NCBI GenBank assembly: GCA_028554795.2
Contig: CM068829.1
Coordinates: 130,278,016-130,342,015, forward strand
Reading direction: 5' to 3'
DNA from: Sinohyriopsis cumingii
Lineage: Eukaryota > Mollusca > Bivalvia > Unionida > Unionidae
Length of the DNA: 64,000 nt
The notes under the pieces are model-generated. The model made no database searches. It saw nothing but the letters and a program-made list of their open reading frames with translations, and was not told the origin of the DNA. The position numbers and the translations under genes are program-made. Below, piece by piece: positions 25,174-36,660 of this stretch; position 1 is the stretch's first letter, and each line of letters begins with the position of its first letter.

Positions 25174-25338
25174 TTGTTGTTGTTCTAGGGTTTAACGCCA
25201 TTTTTCAGCACAAGATAGGCTACACATGGCGGCCAGTATAACTGGTGGAGGAAGAACCCTGGAAAACCCAGGGAAGAACCACCGACCCACGAGAAGCTAC
25301 TGGCAGGCTTTCCCACGTACCCACGCTAGCCGAGCCTT
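25174..25338 (-). mobile_element. SINE-A copy 5, 5'-truncated, inside gag
   Basis: Tail (CAA)n is read as GTTGTTGTTGTT at the left; body identical in plan to copy 4, ending at GGCTCGGCTAGCG without the tRNA head. Flanked by AGTTATTACGATG at 25161-25173 and 25339-25351, a perfect 13-bp target duplication, typical of LINE-machinery insertion. Splits the gag fossil. Confidence 0.93.
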
Positions 25339-26029
25339 AGTTATTACGATGTGTACACACTGGTAAAGCAAGTGATATTTACCATTCACTGTCAGATCAA
25401 CAAAGTGGTGACTATGATATGGTCAAAGAATGCATCTTAAGGGGCTATGAGTTAGTCCCTGAAGCTTATCGGCAAAAATTCAGAAACTATAGAAAAGAAG
25501 TTGGACAAACTCATGTCGAAAACTCATGAGAAAAAGAGCAGTTATTTGATAGATGGTGCTTAGCCAAGAAAATTGAACAAGACTATGAGAGTCTTAAACA
25601 ACTTATATTACTTGAAGAGTTCAAAAACTGTAGTGACATTAAGCCTTATCTTGACGAGCATCAGATTGAAACCTTGGAAAATGCTGCTCGTGCTGCTGAA
25701 AAGTATTCTTTAAATTATAAAATTTCTTTTGTAAATAAGACTTCTACACAACAGTCTTTCGGCAGAAAAGTATTTCAGCCTAATACAAGCCCTTCTAAAA
25801 CTCAGACTGGCACAACTTCTAAAAATCAAACTTCGGAGAAGCTTGATTTAAGATCCTTGTCTCTTCCAACGTGTACCTATTGAAACCAAAAAGGACACGT
25901 TATTTCTGATTGCTACAAATCGAAAAATAGGCATCAGAATCAAGACAGACCTATTCCAAATGTTCTTATTTCTGAGAGGTCAAGGTCACGGTCATGTATT
26001 GAAAGCAATACATTTGTTGGGTCTAACAA

Positions 26030-26420
26030 ACCCCAGTCTGATTTGATTATGGAGAAGTATGAACCATTCATATCGAAGGGTTCTATATCAATCTTGGGTG
26101 ATTCAGCCAATCCTATCCCTATTAAAATTTTAAGGGACACGTGAGCTTCTCAGAGTCTTTTATTGTCGGGTACTTTGACTTTTTCTGAGAAGTCTTCTTC
26201 TAATGAGAGTGTTCTTATTAAGGGAGTAGAGTGCGGCTTTGTTGATGTTCCTCTCCATTGTGTAAATTTGTCATCAGACTTAGTTTCAGGACCCGTGACA
26301 GTCGGAATGGTCTCTGTTTTACCCGTTGAGGGCATTCATTTATTACTAGGCAACGACCTAGCTGGAGACAAGGTTGTGGTTAATCCACTTGTAACTGACA
26401 AGCCTTGCTTGGATCAGAAA
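26030..26420 (+). pseudogene. LTR element protease region
   Basis: Retropepsin-like segment between gag and integrase: a KILRDT segment in active-site position near 26120-26143 and a downstream LLLGNDLAGDKVV block near 26341-26380, the flap-distal conserved GxD motif style of Gypsy proteases. Fossil. Confidence 0.65.
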
Positions 26421-26739
26421 GTCGATCCAATTGAAAAAGAATTCCCTGATGTATTTACAGCTTATGAAGTTACCAGAGCTATGGCAAAGAAACCTCTTGA
26501 GAATGATGTTGATAAGGAAAGTATTCCTTTAGCTGACACACGTATTGGTCAGGCTTTTGATAAGGTCAATTTCACTCCTACTTTTGCTCAGAAGGTATTG
26601 ATCACAGTGATCCTCTTTTAACGACTCAGTCTCTTTATTCTAATCAGGACGAAAAACGACAATCACTTGTCGTCGAACAAGATACAGATCCTGAGATCTC
26701 ATGTTTGTTTTAGAAGGCCATTAGTGAAACTGAAGCTAC

Positions 26740-27512
26740 TGAAGTTCGTGTCTGTTATATTAAAAATGGAATTCTTATGAGAAAATGGAGACCTCCTGAG
26801 GTACCTGCTGATGACGAATGATCAGTGAACTATCCAAAACCTTACAGACAGGAAATACTAAGTTTGGCCCATGAAAATCTATTGGCTGGTCACTGAGGGA
26901 GCAATAAAACTTATCACAAGATCTTAACTCACTTCTATTGGCCAAAACTCAAAAGTGATGTTGGTAAATACTGTAAATCTTGTCATACCTGTCAAATGGT
27001 AGGAAAACCAAATCAGCAAATTCCCAAGGCTCATCTACAACCTATTCCTGCCTTTGACGAACAATTGAGTAGAGTTATGGTAGATTGTGTTGGTCCCTTA
27101 CCTAATACCAAGTCAGGTAAACAATATATGTTGACCATTATGTGCGCGTCAACAAGGTTTCCAGAGGCAATTCCCTTGAGGAATATAAAATCTAAAATAG
27201 TAAAAGCTTTGATAAAATCTTTTACTCAGTTTGGCCTCTCTAACTCTAACCAATCGGGTCAAGGGTCAAATTTTAGGTCTGGAACTTTCCAACCCATTTT
27301 GCTTGAACTTGTCATTCAGCAATTCAAGTCAGAAGTGAAGTCATGGTTTGACAGAACTTTAATGGAGAGAACTTTTGAGTTTTGTAATAATGGAGTTCTG
27401 TCTCTCTTGCTCATTTTTCAGATTTTTCTTCAGATTAGATACTACGGCCCTAATGAAGTTAAGAAGAAAATGAATGATTTAAATTATAATATTAGTGCTC
27501 CTGTGATCTAAA
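26740..27512 (+). pseudogene. LTR element integrase region, upstream of RT
   Basis: Zinc-binding H...H...C..C segment (HENLLAGH, then YCKSCHTCQ near 26971-26997), then a catalytic core start with MVDCVGPLP near 27078-27104 and FPEAIPLRNI near 27159-27188. Lies before the RT region, the order that suggests a Gmr1-like element. Fossil. Confidence 0.8.
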
Positions 27513-27739
27513 TAAAGTATAGGAGTACCAGTATATTGACAGAGATAGCCAGGTTAAAGATGCAATTAATTTAGTTGTACCTGTCCCACTCAGTGAAGAT
27601 TTAAGTGAAGGAATATCATCAGATTCTACTGACACTGGAGTGGCAATTCTTCGGAATTCAGAAATTATGAAAGATCTGGACCAAAACCTTTCACATTTGC
27701 AAGAGCAAGAAAGAAATGAACTTAAATAGTTATCATTTG

Positions 27740-28480
27740 AATATGAGCACTTGTTTCCAGATGTTCCTACAGGGACAAACAACATTTTCCATGACGTTGA
27801 AATTGTAAATTCCAAACCTGTCAAACAGCACCCGTACAGGATGAAGCCTCTCAAACAGGAATACTTGAAAAAGGAAATTCAATATTTGCTGGAGAATGAT
27901 TTTATAGAGCCCAGTAAAAGTGACTGGAGTTTACCATACATACTTGTTCCAAAACCAGATACAACTTTCCATATGTGTACTGATTATAGGAAGGTGAACA
28001 GTGTGACAAAAACTGATTCATTCCCATTACCAAGAATCGATGACTGTATTGATAGGATTGGGAAGTATGTCACCAAATTTGACCCTCTGAAAGGATTTTG
28101 GCAGATTCCACTAACGGAAAGAGCAAAGGAAATTTCGGCATTCGTGACTCCAGATGGACTTTACCAATATAAAGTAATGCCGTTTGGGATGAAAGTTTCG
28201 CTAAGTACATTTCAACGCCTCATGAATATGATTACCTCTGGTCTAGATAATGGTGATGCTTACATCGATGATGTCACCATCTACAACGACACCTGGAAAG
28301 AACATTTAGCAGCAATTCGGAAATTCTTTGACAGACTCACTGATGCATGTTTGACAATTAATTTATCTGAAAGTGAGTTCTGCCGTGCTAGTGTTACATT
28401 TCTGGGACACATAGCGGGACATGGACAAGTTATACCTATAGATGCTAAGGTCGAGACTATCTCTGAATTTCCCGTGTACA
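27740..28480 (+). pseudogene. LTR element reverse transcriptase region
   Basis: Clear Gypsy RT: KQHPYRMKPLKQ near 27823-27860, YILVPKPD near 27937-27960, DYRKVNSVTKTDSFPLPRID near 27982-28041, FWQIPLTERAKE near 28098-28133, VMPFGMKVSLSTFQRLMN near 28174-28227 and the catalytic AYIDDVTIY at about 28258-28284, then FLGHI. Fossil. Confidence 0.9.
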
Positions 28481-28609
28481 GAAATGTATTATATCATGTA
28501 CACTGTTTATAATTCATAAGAGTACTTCTTATGTTTTTTTCTTCTTAAAACTCTTATATAATTAGTCTATGTTAAAAAGAAAGCTTTATCATAGAAATCT
28601 TTCTTTTTA

Positions 28610-29545
28610 TGGGGGAAGGTGTTACGTATATCTGATTTAATTCATATTTATTTTAATTTAATTGTTTGTCAGTTTTATTTTTTTAAGTCTATTGTATGCT
28701 ATTATAATGTAAATTTATTCACTAGAGATCATACTTTTTCAGAAATGTTTTGGATCTTGACTGTTAGTTTATAAACATCAGGTGTTGATCTAAATTCTGA
28801 CCTTGTGTCAGAACTTGTAGCTACTTTCGTAAACAAGTTCTATTTTATTTTAAAATGATTGGTTGTTTCCAAGGTCATGATGTGACTACATGATCTAAGA
28901 TGTAAAAAAAAAAAAAAAAATCTCGGAGTAACATGATTGGTTGTCGTCAGGGTCATTTTTGGTGTACACACGATCACGTGACCCATCCTTTCGATCTCGC
29001 AAATCCGGTTTTTCCATTACGCGCATTTGTTAGTTTTAATAGAGATGCTTTGAGAGAGATTTCTCAGTTTTGGGCATTTTATACTGATGTCAAGTTATTT
29101 TGTTGTAGCCAGATTTTAAGTTATAATTTTCTTTAGATCAGTTGGAAATATTTTGAGGAGTGCTCACACAGAAATTTTGGAAAGACATTGCTTACAAATT
29201 TAATTTGGATTTCCAACACCCGATTGTCATTATTTTTATTTCTACAAGGAACGGTAGATAAGCACAGTACTGACTACAGCATATGTCATCGTCATCCATC
29301 TTGGATTTTCCATCCGGATTCGAACTTGAAATTATTAAAACATTTATTACTAGGACTTTTGCAATTTAATTCGTGGATTATTCTTAGATTATTTTTGAAT
29401 CTGATTCTTGAAACCGTAAGTTCTTCTCCTTTTTTTCATTTTTACAGAATTTTTTCCAGGAAAATAAATTATTTGTTAAATTTTAAAAAGCTCGTTGTTT
29501 TCACTCTTTCTGTGTTACTGTTTATTCGAGCCTAAACACGTAATA
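28610..29545 (+). repeat. Polypurine tract and 3' LTR
   Basis: The purine run GGGGGAAGG at about 28611-28619 directly precedes the LTR start TGTTACGTA at 28620, the normal plus-strand primer position. The LTR runs to 29545 (926 bp) and lacks the SINE found in the 5' copy. Confidence 0.9.
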
Positions 29546-29549
29546 CAGT

Positions 29550-30220
29550 AACGACTAGCTCGCACACATAACAAAGGCCCGATGCACCACATTCACAGTC
29601 ATGTTTTTATTATCTTAGCAATCGGTATCACAAGGCAATGGCTTAGATAAAGCCAATCAAACTAAGCAGAAATTCTAGTCTGCAATTCACTTAGTTTAAG
29701 CGTATTTTATTGTTATTATATGCTACAATCGGATTGGGCCATCACTGGCACACGTTCTAACAACTTAATTAGCCGTTTCCCTACATGATACAACTATTTC
29801 AACATATTTCAATTTTACAACAGCGTAGCACAAATTTATACTGAAATATAATGGGGGGGGGGCACTTTGACATCATTATCAATTTGAATACATTACTGAA
29901 ATAGCCCGGTATCCTTTATAAATTTGCATATATGTTTTAGTATTCTATATTGTTGATTTGAATCGCCCGTTCCCCTTAGAATAAGCTCTAAGCTAAAGCT
30001 AATACTTCGATATGGCACTAAGTATTTTTCTCTTCTACTCAGTTTGTTACTGACTATGCATGGGGCAGAACCAATGTTTGGTTTTGTCGCGCTAACGCGA
30101 GCATGGGCAACTTCTTCCAGGGCGCGGGCCAGATAAGTCACTTTTAAAGCCACGCCCTATGATGAAAATAAAGGGAATAAAACAAAGGGTCCAGCCTGTG
30201 GAACCTATGTTGCACAACCT
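29550..30220. other. Non-coding stretch, no gene seen
   Basis: G-run at 29853-29861. A minus-strand frame of 86 codons at 29893-30153 shows no recognisable domain and no splice context that I could support. Confidence 0.35.
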
Positions 30221-30402
30221 GGTTTAACCTCGTATTTCTGCACATGATAGGATATACAGGCGGTCAGTATATTTAGTGGAGGAAGAACTCTAAAAAAACA
30301 CCGACCGAAGCTTTCTCCCATGCTGGCTGACACTTGACTCGAACCCACGCTGATTTTTCAGTAATCTGTAAGGCGAGGTTTAAGACTACTTAACCACCAT
30401 GG
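30221..30402 (-). mobile_element. SINE-A copy 6, nearly full length, decayed
   Basis: Minus-strand copy from the degraded tail end (GGTTTAACCTCG) through GCACATGATAGG, a shortened body, a box B relict (GACTCGAACCCACGC on the plus strand) to a head relict near 30370-30402. Old. Confidence 0.7.
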
Positions 30403-32066
30403 ATGCCTGCAGAAAGGTAGGGTGGTTTTTGTTATACCGCAAAAAGAAAAATTGGGGTTTCAACAAGATGCAAACGATATGATCTGTCTGTTTTTTTATA
30501 TGCTTCCATTATGACGCGATCTAGCATCTAAGAAGCTCGATGACTAAAACTAGACATTTTTACTGGATTCGATGTTTAGACATAAACACTTTCTGAAAGC
30601 ACGGTTAGGCATTGGGCATCCATATCATGTTCATGAATGTTTCACAAAACCACTGTCGAAGGCATTAAATATGTTTTAGACGGATATAGCTTTAAATTGC
30701 AAATGTCTAAATTATTTGAATCCCAAAGGTTACAACTTGCTTGATCGGATACATGGGGAGGACGTAATTCAGTAAGTTTTCCTAGCATTAATTTTATAGA
30801 GTGTGAATAATGTTTGCCTCTTTCGTTTAGGTTCAGACTTTTCCACCCACTTTATATAAAAAAAGTTGTTCCCTACTCTTGTAATGTGGAAGTTGTGTAA
30901 CTATTCTTGCAAATAGTTTTCTAAATCTCTAAACGAACAAGTAGCCCAGACTACACATACATATTCCACAACGACCCCATTATAGTTAAATACAGATTTA
31001 TACTATGCATTGGCTATTCAAAATGACGCTGTTTTTTTAATGCTATCAATGACAAGTATAACAGCATTTATTAAACAAACGCCTTGTGGATAACTATCGT
31101 GCAAGAAGACGATTTGTCTTCAAAAACTTAAATAGTTTTAAAACCATTTCAGCAAATTACCCGAAGAACCATACTGGTTGATTTTAAATATCTGTTGGAT
31201 AAATCACACAATACAATACAAGAATTGAGACTGTTCCAGTGATTTGCATATACTGTAATACCGTTCAATAAACTGGAAACAGCAGAGTGACCGGGAATGA
31301 ATCCTGATTTATACTATTTAAGAAAGGCAGTTTTAAATAAAATAATTATTTACATGTTTAAATATGCGTTAATCAAACATTTGCGACACAGTTAAGTAGA
31401 TACATGTGTCTATAATTGGAATGGAAAGAACATGCACCATTATCCACGTATCTAGAAATTTAATTTCCTTTAGCGACAGATGACAACGGATTTTTGTGGC
31501 ACAACTATAATTTTCCTGACGCTTTAAGCGCCACAGAGAGCCATTAGGCCCAGCAACTTTATTGAAATTTTGGTTGTTAGAAACGTATTTGGAAGAAGAA
31601 AAAACGATTTAAAAAAATTACAAAGTAATCGGTATGTTAGAAATCATCCGTAAAATTAACCTAATCGTAAAAGATACTGTAAATCGCAAAGTGTTTGGGC
31701 GCATATTTTTCCGCGAATTTTGGCGGAGAAATAATTGCCCATAAATTTCATTCCTACCAGTACATCCTATTCCTACATATATACAATATGCCTGTTACAA
31801 AATGAATTCGCGAAAATTGCTTATTTTATTCAATGCGTTAAAACTGAATGACTCACAAGTAGTTCCAGTTACAGTTTTAAATAATTCAATAATAATTTAA
31901 ATAATACTTCTGGGGATTTTCCTAGCTTCATTCCTTTCAGATTTCTCGCGATTTAATCTATATGAAGCAGTCAGACCATGAAATGATTAAAAGAGTCCCA
32001 ATCTATGCATGCATTACTTTACCGGGATTGTCTCCAGATGCACAATGGTGTTCTGAAATCTCAAGA
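30403..32066. other. Non-coding stretch, no gene seen
   Basis: AT-rich. The pair CCGCGAATTTTGGCGG near 31709 and GAATTCGCGAAAATTG near 31803 may mark a short decayed inverted-repeat element, but the ends and target duplication were not found. Confidence 0.35.
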
Positions 32067-32074
32067 TGTTTAAT

Positions 32075-32259
32075 CAATGGCGTAGCAAGAGAATCTGCCT
32101 CCCACCCCGAAAACTTAATTTTCGGACCTCTTCTAACTTGAAAGGTTGTTTGATGGGAATTTTGGGCACACACACCCACCCACCCGGACCTTCTCACCTC
32201 CACCCACCCCACAAAGACCTGTTAGTTGCTTGGGTTGCTTGGCGGTTGCTACGCCTCTG
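32075..32259. mobile_element. hAT-like MITE (GGCGTAGCAA termini)
   Basis: Ends CAATGGCGTAGCAAG and GTTGCTACGCCTCTG share a perfect GGCGTAGCAA inverted core. Flanked by TGTTTAAT at 32067-32074 and CGTTTAAT at 32260-32267 (7 of 8). The interior is pyrimidine-rich with a CACACACACCCACCCACCC run and no coding frame. A 5' relative lies at 53345. Confidence 0.8.
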
Positions 32260-32329
32260 CGTTTAATTGATTTGAAAAGAACCGCGTTCATCTTAATTAA
32301 CTGAAGACACGTGTGTTCATTGGGGCAGA

Positions 32330-32480
32330 ATCTGAAGTTAAATAAATGAGGCAGTCAGAAAGAAACTGTACTTAGTGTGGTGGTAATTAATGCACACACT
32401 GGTAACGAAGCCATAGTCTGGGACCATGATATATTTCGTGAGGGTTTATATTTATCTAACTGCACATAGGTTACCTGTAC
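32330..32480 (+). repeat. Weak copy of unnamed dispersed repeat X
   Basis: AGTTAAATAAATGAG, then CGAAGCCATAGTCTGGGACC and a TATATTTCGTGAGGGTTTA block, in the same order as in the copies at 37740 and 39600. Shorter match than those. Confidence 0.45.
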
Positions 32481-32604
32481 ATTATTTAACTTAACTGTGC
32501 TCAGAGATAAGAACTACGTCAATATTTTTGGCATAATCTTTTATATGCCGCATAACACAGCGTTGCAAATTAAATTATTGTTGTTGTTATATTCACCGTC
32601 TTTA

Positions 32605-32775
32605 TTCGCATATAAGTCAAATCCGATAGAGACCCATATCTGCTGTCGAATAATGCGGTATGTTAGAAGTAATTAGAAGGACAAACAACACAAAATCTGA
32701 TCTGTTTGCGCATTATAAGACGACACAGTATGGTCTATGTTGTTTGCATGTGCACTTGACTTACACCGGAGTATA
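32605..32775. mobile_element. MITE of the 'CGTATAAGTCGAATC' type, copy 1
   Basis: Left end CGCATATAAGTCAAATCCG; inner part CTGCTGTCGAATAATGCG; the right part repeats these inverted (GCGCATTATAAGACGACACAG, ATGGTCTATG, GACTTACACCGG). No frame. Resembles the element at 35285-35690. Exact ends and target duplication not resolved. Confidence 0.6.
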
Positions 32776-34570
32776 AACGGTGTATTAAAGGAGAGGACAG
32801 GTGCTCGGCATTGAGTACGTTTGGGTTCGAATTATCCTTGCCGATTGTGATAATCTGTAATCACTAAATTCAAGAATTTAATATTTAAATGCTATTTAGT
32901 TAAAAACTTCTTCGTATGATTTGTAAAGGTGTTTCTTTGTTTGGTGGGGGAGGGGTATGATTCATATACGACTTTAATATTTCATCATCGTCACATTCCA
33001 TAGACAGTTATGTGACTGTCCTAGACGAAGGTTGGTTACGCGTACAGTGAAGAAAGGTTACATTCTCTCGTGATAGAGCAGGTCTCAGTTCGAGATCTGT
33101 TGAAAAGATATTAAAACATCATGCTGACAGTTCTGATGTCAAAGTGACGATAGATAAATGGTATAAGAGATATTTTTACAAACCTTTCAACTTTTTCTGT
33201 TGACTAAAGCGGTATACATGAACATAATCGCCTGAGAAGAGATCAATTATGTTACCTTCATTGGAGGGCAACTGCCGCTTTTAAAGGCTGTAATATACTA
33301 TAAAACAGAAAACTCCGACACTTATACATTTGAATTGTTCAATTATGACACGTTTTTAACGTTAAGACGGTCAATGAGCAATGGATATGATAAGTGTATG
33401 ACGGAGTAATATACGGAAATAATCAATATTATTGTCATATAAAGAGTCCGTTTGATGCATTCAGCGCTGTAACTCGGATGTTTATTGCTTAAAGCAATGT
33501 TTCTAAGCGAAATCGACACAAAACCTAATTCTTTTTTATATCCGATTTTGGTTCATTAATCAGTTTACAAACACACAAAATATCCTGCACATCAGAATGA
33601 TTATCTGAAATTCACTTGATTCTACTTAATTTGCTGCATGGATATTGCACGGACCTCCTAATCCTAGCATAGCGGAAATTAACTTAGCAGGATATCTCAT
33701 CACGCAGGAAACTGCGTGGAAAATCAAGATTGGCATGAAATTGTCGATTCAGAGTGACTAACGTATGAAAATCGTTTTACTTCAATTAGAGAAGATTTAA
33801 AAAAATAAAGAAAACTAAGGTAATGGTTAGATCATTCGTAAACTTTCCGTTTGAATACTTGTTTTGTAAATAGCCTAAGTAATCCGAAATGACAGATATC
33901 AATATCCAATTTTATGTATGGTCTTTAGGATTGATATCGAAGTTGAAAAAATACATCGCACACCGAAAGCAACTAGATGCATACTAGATGTATAGGTTCC
34001 GGAGCGGCAAGTGTGACCACTGCTTCGCCAAAAGGGTATTATTAATAATGATTAGAATTTATATGTAAATTAAAAATGATTCAAACTGTCAGCGTATTCT
34101 CAGTATTTGATCAAACTCATACATAATTCAAACTATACATTTAGGTCTGATGCATTCACAAGAAGCCGTCTTTGCGCAGTTCTTGACCTCGAAGTTGTAT
34201 AATCCATTTCAGGATCAATTTTTTATATATATTTTTTAAAATCGCCATACATAGTGAGCCATATTAAACAAAACAACTTAATAACTATTCGATCTACTTA
34301 AGTTTATAAAGACTCGTTTCCACTGGCATAACTAGACGCAAAAGCTAACCTATTACAGATGCTGATACCGATGTTTCAAGATAAGAGAAATCAGTATGCA
34401 AGGCGGCATTGTCTAGACTTGTAGACTACAAGCTCTAAATTGCCCCATTCTTAAGCTAGAAGTGCGTTATTGCTTTCGCATACATGTAATAGTAACTCGG
34501 TCTTCTTTCTATTATGCTAATGTGATTTTTGTACTGCAGTGAGTCCTGTTAAAAAGTTAGAGATTGATTG
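32776..34570. other. Non-coding stretch, no gene seen
   Basis: AT-rich with no recognised repeat, RNA gene or coding frame longer than about 60 codons. Confidence 0.4.
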
Positions 34571-34680
34571 ATTTGGCTTTGTGGGGCTTAACGGCATTTT
34601 TCAGGACACGATGAGCTAAACATAGCCTTATACAAGTCCGTCATCCGGGGCTTTATGCCACTCGGCCATCCGGGACCCTC
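34571..34680 (-). mobile_element. SINE-A copy 7, internally deleted
   Basis: Keeps the tail end (GGGGCTTAACGGCATTTTTCAG on the plus strand, partly) and the tRNA head end (CCACTCGGCCATCCGGGACC) but lacks most of the body, so about 140 bp are missing relative to copy 4. Confidence 0.7.
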
Positions 34681-35284
34681 ATTAAAGATAGGAGATACAA
34701 GAACCTGATTAACCAATTTTGGCACACAATGGAGCGATACAAGACAAGGTTACAAATGACTGCAGCAACAGGTGGATGGGGTGTTTATTTTGAAAACAAA
34801 ACTTCTACGTTTTAAATGACGCAATTTATGTTTTGTCTGACACCGATTGTTTAACAAGAGTCATCTCCATGAATGTTTCATGTTAAATTTATATATAAAA
34901 AAAGAAATTTATTAATGTGTCCCAATCAACTTATATAAACTTATTTTGTCACTTTATGGGACGTTAAAGCGATTCATTCGTCAGACCTAAGTGAAACGCT
35001 TGTCCGGTTCTATTTTCGGTTGATCTGTTTGTTCTCCCTGGCTGTCTCATTGGAGCTGATTTTGTAATACCATCTGTACGTCTTTTCATAAACAGTATTA
35101 ACTTTTAATGATTTTCTTTAAATCGATTAATAGCGTTACAACTTACAGTGAAAAAAACAAACAAATCTTTCGCACAGGTGCAGATAATGTGTAACTTAAA
35201 TGAATTATAGCAGGTACTTGTATATGCATAAATTACATAGGAGATCTAGCTGTAAAACTTATTACAAAGTTTAGTAATATTATC
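34681..35284. other. Non-coding stretch, no gene seen
   Basis: AT-rich; nothing recognised. Confidence 0.4.
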
Positions 35285-35690
35285 GCCCATACTCGCGTAT
35301 AAGTCGAATCCAACTACAAACAATATAGACACTGATCTGTCGTAGCATAAGGCGCACGCAGATCAGGGTCTATGTTTGTTATTCTACTGATTAGTCCTAA
35401 ATATATTTTTTAAAACACTGGATAGAACCGTGGTTCCCAAACATTTTCGGGCCACCGCCCCCTTGGTTATTCTCAGCGCCCCACCCCATGCCCCATTAAA
35501 AGCATTATTCAACATTAGCCCCCCCCCCGCCGCAGGTAATTCCACCGCCCCTAAGGGGCGGTACCGACCACTTTGGGAACTACTGGTATAAAACAAGATC
35601 TAAATTTGGATTATAAAGCGGCAGATCAGGGTCTATACCGCTTACCGTTAGATTCGACTTATCGCATATATTGCCATTACCAATGAACAC
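35285..35690. mobile_element. MITE of the 'CGTATAAGTCGAATC' type, copy 2, host of a nested MITE
   Basis: The left arm reads CGTATAAGTCGAATCC, TATAGACACTGATCTG, then CATAAGGCGC; the right arm read backwards gives CGATAAGTCGAATCTAAC, TATAGACCCTGATCTG, then ATAATCC. The arms thus match over about 50-60 bp in inverted orientation. Ends are approximate. The 158-bp hAT-like element at 35428-35585 lies inside it. Confidence 0.7.
35428..35585. mobile_element. hAT-like MITE (GTGGTTCCCAAA termini), nested
   Basis: Ends CCGTGGTTCCCAAAC and CTTTGGGAACTACTG are inverted copies of the CAGTGGTTCYCAAA terminus common among hAT non-autonomous elements. Flanked by GGATAGAA at 35420-35427 and GTATAAAA at 35586-35593 (6 of 8). 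GC-rich interior with C-tracts and a GGGGCGGTACC block near 35557. The minus-strand frame over it is incidental. Confidence 0.8.
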
Positions 35691-36243
35691 ATACGACTAA
35701 CTTTCGAATATAATTCCATTAACTCTGAATAACATGTGGACAACCACGGCTGCAAATGCTATCAGTTGTGAAATATGAGCAATACAATCAGCATATTCTA
35801 GCCATAACGGAGACTTTAAAAGTTATGCTGGCTATCACATACAAAAGTCAATAACGGGGAAAGGCGTCGCCAGATCCGGTCATTCGAAGAAAAAGAACAT
35901 TAAAGAGACGATATTCGAAATCGTACCCAGAGTTAAATTAATTTATTAATGAGTTGCTCTCCATGATTTAAATAAATTTCATTAACCGACTATCTGATAA
36001 ACTCGAAATAAAAAGAGTTATTCATTCCGAAACATGACAATTTTCCATAAGCAATATAAAGAAATAGTAATGTGTGTTTTACAGTGGCGTGGAATATAAA
36101 TTTTACAAGCACGGTCCTATTACGCTTGCAACATGAAAGACTTTATGAAACATCTGCATATGTGATTCCTAATCAAGGTCCCCGTGTGGTGTTTGAAAAA
36201 ATTTCTATTTAAAGTTTCTACTTTTAGTAACGGTGGACATGTT
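35691..36243. other. Non-coding stretch, no gene seen
   Basis: AT-rich; CAGTGGCGTGG at 36083 resembles a hAT end but no partner was found. Confidence 0.4.
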
Positions 36244-36660
36244 TTATGGCAGATCTGAATCATTTGTACGGTCTGAAAGCCATTTTTTCTCGCCTGCCTT
36301 CTGGCAAAATTGGTTAAAATATATTGAGCGCTGATGGCGGGTTACGTTATTTTTTAGGTTTTCGTAACGACGATCAAATTTGCTGACGGATTTGACATGA
36401 CTTTTACAAATTGTATAGCTCATCGAGCTAAAATTTGGTTAAACTCTGCTCTGCGGTTTTTGAGAAGATGTTTAAAGATATTTTTTTCTACATTAGCAAA
36501 ATAGTCGTATTTCGAAATGGATCGGCATCCTTTGAGCAGATTGAAAGCCCTTCGTGTCATGATAGCCTTTGCCAAATTGTGTCCAATGGTTCTTGAAAAG
36601 AAGTCTAAAATAGCAATTCCTAACGGACTAATGATGCAAGGCGACACCAAAAGCTAACTT
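36244..36660. repeat. Possible dispersed repeat with internal phrase repeat
   Basis: Two related phrases about 125 bp apart: AAATTTGGTTAAAC..CTGCGGTTTTTGAGAAG near 36430-36470 and CAAATTGTGTCCAATGGTTC then TTGAAAAGAAGTC near 36573-36606. Phrases of this style recur in molluscan repeats that I recall. The minus frame of 76 codons at 36420-36650 is a by-product of this and is not called as a gene. Confidence 0.3.

Larger units (their letters stand above)
24386..25960 (+). pseudogene. LTR element gag, broken
   Basis: Starts at the ATG at 24386. Contains a charged, K/E/Q-rich segment over a GA-rich stretch, a SCAN-like capsid core split by a SINE-A insertion (25174-25338), and a CCHC-type zinc-knuckle-like segment near 25866-25915. 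The capsid wording (ELVPEAYRQKFR near 25450-25486) is what links it to the SCAN-type gag of Gmr1-like elements. Fossil; not a working gene. Confidence 0.8.
23077..29549 (+). mobile_element. Gypsy-type LTR retrotransposon, Gmr1-like order, broken
   Basis: A fossil element with both LTRs (23081-24253 including a SINE, and 28620-29545) flanked by a 4-bp duplication CAGT at 23077-23080 and 29546-29549. Internal parts in order are gag, protease, integrase and reverse transcriptase. Integrase before reverse transcriptase is the reverse of ordinary Gypsy order and is known from the Gmr1 group of Gypsy elements, whose gag has a SCAN-like capsid like the one here. The coding region is broken in many places (of the order of ten by eye). 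The LTRs differ by scattered substitutions and some short indels, which suggests moderate age. A SINE-A sits in the 5' LTR and another in gag, both inserted later. Confidence 0.9.

Noticed and set aside
29893-30153. 86-codon minus-strand frame
   Set aside because: Mixed composition made it worth a look, but no motif, splice context or known family was recognised.
32965-33000. CATCATCGTC string as a possible DCLK DC2 exon (DDD motif) on the minus strand
   Set aside because: The surrounding residues do not match FFGDDDVFIACG, and similar strings at 23997 and 29287 belong to LTRs.
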